From a bacterium (GTDB lineage Bacteria > SAR324 > XYD2-FULL-50-16): DNA of 64,000 bases. Positions within the stretch are counted from its first letter, which is position 1. Every line of letters begins with the position of its first letter. The notes beneath the pieces are model-generated. The model made no database searches and had not been told where the DNA came from. It was given only the letters and a program-made list of their open reading frames with translations. The position numbers and the translations under genes were made by a program. The stretch lies in contig JAHJTV010000054.1 of assembly GCA_018829445.1 (NCBI GenBank), positions 113,095-177,094 of the forward strand, in the 5' to 3' direction. Below are positions 62,586 through 64,000 of this stretch, piece after piece.

Positions 62586-63770
62586 TTATAGCCAATATCT
62601 GAGATACAGTGCAAGTCTTCCCAACATTCTTTTCCAGGAGAAATGCTTTGTAATATCGGATAGTAATATTTCTTTCGACAATCTTAAATCATTCAGAAAT
62701 TGCTCAGAAACGGTTTTTTTTGATTCCGATGTTTGCAATATGGCATCCACTTCCAGATCATGGGTCAAACTTCTGTGATTCAAATTGCTGGAACCGACAG
62801 TGATCCAATCGTCGATGATAAAGGTTTTTGCATGGAGGACGGCATGTTGGTATTCAAATATTCTAACACCGTTTTCGAGGAGCTTATTATAGAAAATATT
62901 GGATGCCCAGGGCATAAAAAATAGATCTGATCGACCGGGCAACAAGATTTTCACATCAACACCCCTGCTTGCGGCAAGACTCAGTTTATTTAAAAGGGAA
63001 ACTTCCGGAATGAAATAGGCGTTGGTGATCCGGATGCGAAATTTGCATTGTTCGATTCTCATGAGAAGCTCTTTATAGGATAAACGGCGCTTTCTTCTTG
63101 GTTCATTTAAGCGAATGAGAGGATCGATTTTTCTTAAACGACCATTTCTGGAAAATCGTTGTTTGTCCCATGTCCTATCAAAAGCCCTTTGTAGCTCATC
63201 AAATTGAAATCCTTGAAGTCGAACAGCTGTATCACGCCATCCTCCACCCCCTTTATCCGTAGACAAATGGCATTTGCTGATATTAAAACTACCAACCCAG
63301 ACAATCTGTTGATCGATGATGCAGTATTTCCGATGGTTCCGCCGGTTAATTACTGAAATAAGATGAAAAATGTTGGAAAAGAATGAAAGGTGTGTTGACT
63401 TCGCAGTGAATCTCCAATGCCAAAAATACCAAGGCAAAGGATGATATATGCGTACAGGAATGCCCGCATTTTCATATTGGATCAATTTCTTTTTACTGAA
63501 CGATAAAGAACCGATACCATCCAGCATCACTCTTATCTTCACTCCTTTTTTAGCTGCGGCAAACAAGGTTTCGGTGATTTCAGCCCCAACGGTGTCCTCT
63601 TCAAAAATGTATACTTCCAAATCAATACTTTCTTCCGCTTTCGAAATATCAAAAATCAGGCGTTTATAATACTCTGATCCGTCGGAAACCACTTCTTCTC
63701 TTTCAATTTTAGTTGTATCTATTAAATCCGTTTTGCGATACTGTTGAGCTTTTATGCTATGTTCCATCAT
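62586..63770 (-). CDS. Phospholipase D / cardiolipin synthase family protein
   Basis: A 394-residue protein with two HKD motifs, the pattern of bacterial cardiolipin synthases: HRKYCIIDQQIVWVGSFN (His146, Lys148, Asp153) and HAKTFIIDDWITVGSSN (His about 311). Both are intact, with the usual Ser/Asn following (GSFN, GSSN). There is no clear N-terminal transmembrane pair as in ClsA, so it resembles the ClsB/YbhO type, or a phospholipase. The C-terminus ends in a basic-hydrophobic segment (SWKRMLGRLALYLRYWL) likely to touch the membrane. Promoter and partner are not evident. Confidence 0.9.
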   Translation of the reverse strand: MMEHSIKAQQYRKTDLIDTTKIEREEVVSDGSEYYKRLIFDISKAEESIDLEVYIFEEDTVGAEITETLFAAAKKGVKIRVMLDGIGSLSFSKKKLIQYENAGIPVRIYHPLPWYFWHWRFTAKSTHLSFFSNIFHLISVINRRNHRKYCIIDQQIVWVGSFNISKCHLSTDKGGGGWRDTAVRLQGFQFDELQRAFDRTWDKQRFSRNGRLRKIDPLIRLNEPRRKRRLSYKELLMRIEQCKFRIRITNAYFIPEVSLLNKLSLAASRGVDVKILLPGRSDLFFMPWASNIFYNKLLENGVRIFEYQHAVLHAKTFIIDDWITVGSSNLNHRSLTHDLEVDAILQTSESKKTVSEQFLNDLRLSKEILLSDITKHFSWKRMLGRLALYLRYWL

Positions 63771-63860
63771 CCAAGGATTTTCAATAATATGTTTAATCGA
63801 ATAGAAGCGACTAAAATATTAATAATAAATGGAGAAACGATTTTTGCCGCTGAGGTAATC

Positions 63861-64000
63861 TGTTATCGCGCCGAGGAAAGCTCGGTGTATCTGGCAGGGT
63901 GAAAGTCCCTGTAGGGAATAGATGCTGAGAAGCATCTGTGTAAGGGCTAGCCACCCACCCGTATCGAGCCTTGGACTCATGGCGGAGTAATGTCGAGAGA
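63861..64000 (+). mobile_element. Probable 5' end of a group II intron, cut by window edge
   Basis: After the cls gene starts, the sequence changes to a structured, GC-richer stretch. It has a CCGAG-GAAAG-CTCGG hairpin (63871-63885), then GGCAGGGTGAAAGTCCCTG (63893-63911, stem CAGGG/CCCTG with GTGAAAGT), then repeated small stems (GATGCTGAGAAGCATC) and GGACTCATGGCGGAGTAATG near the edge. GTGAAAGTCC in an early hairpin is typical of domain I of bacterial group II introns. The exact 5' splice site cannot be placed, and no reverse transcriptase frame falls in the window. Confidence 0.55.

Overview
The window looks like chromosome from a moderately AT-rich, diderm (Gram-negative-type) bacterium. 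Evidence for two membranes is a set of lipobox proteins (an M23/LysM peptidase, a SurA-like foldase and an orphan lipoprotein), a PBP4-type carboxypeptidase and cardiolipin-synthase/MATE membrane functions. c-di-GMP signalling is present (HD-GYP-like and PilZ proteins). I cannot fix the phylum from the sequence alone. No rRNA, tRNA or CRISPR array was recognised. Most of the window is core chromosome; the accessory signals are a MITE-like element near 47 kb, small interspersed hairpins, and a likely group II intron entering at the right edge.

Layout. 0-3 kb: 3'-truncated leuS and rsgA (both minus). 3.6-6.7 kb: four tandem paralogous genes of unknown function, the third with a long acidic tail, with a strong hairpin between the third and fourth. 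6.8-14.7 kb: a metallophosphatase, an HD-GYP-like protein and a PilZ protein, then class III fructose-1,6-bisphosphatase followed by a GlpX-like protein lacking metal ligands, then a divergent polysaccharide deacetylase. 14.9-27.6 kb: a block of large proteins mostly of unknown function (427 aa, two tandem TPR paralogues, a 632-aa helical protein, a 1051-aa protein) interrupted by FmdE-like and M23 lipoprotein genes.

27.6-45.3 kb is housekeeping: lon-miaA-GGQ-domain release-factor-like operon; guaB-dacB-leuA operon; mfd, SurA-like lipoprotein, aroK and CPBP protease on the other strand; then a 374-aa paralogue of the 632-aa protein, a small HNH protein and purU. 45.7-48.3 kb holds a histidine kinase with an eroded ATPase domain, the MITE-like element, a lipoprotein and a 60-aa protein. 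48.7-53.5 kb has a MocR-type regulator translationally coupled to a radical SAM enzyme, with a three-half-site operator in front, and a TetR-AarF-membrane protein operon. 53.7-63.8 kb has a hybrid sensor kinase, a long acyl-CoA dehydrogenase, an AraC/GyrI regulator with a MATE pump, a coiled-coil protein flanked by a duplicated 93-bp intergenic sequence, and a phospholipase D/cardiolipin synthase.

The best candidates for something undescribed are: the four-gene paralogue cluster; the FBPase III / ligand-less GlpX pair; the 632/374-aa family with the 1051-aa protein; the MocR-radical SAM unit with its operator; and several non-coding elements (MITE with target duplication, orphan terminator, duplicated intergenic segment, nested palindromes).
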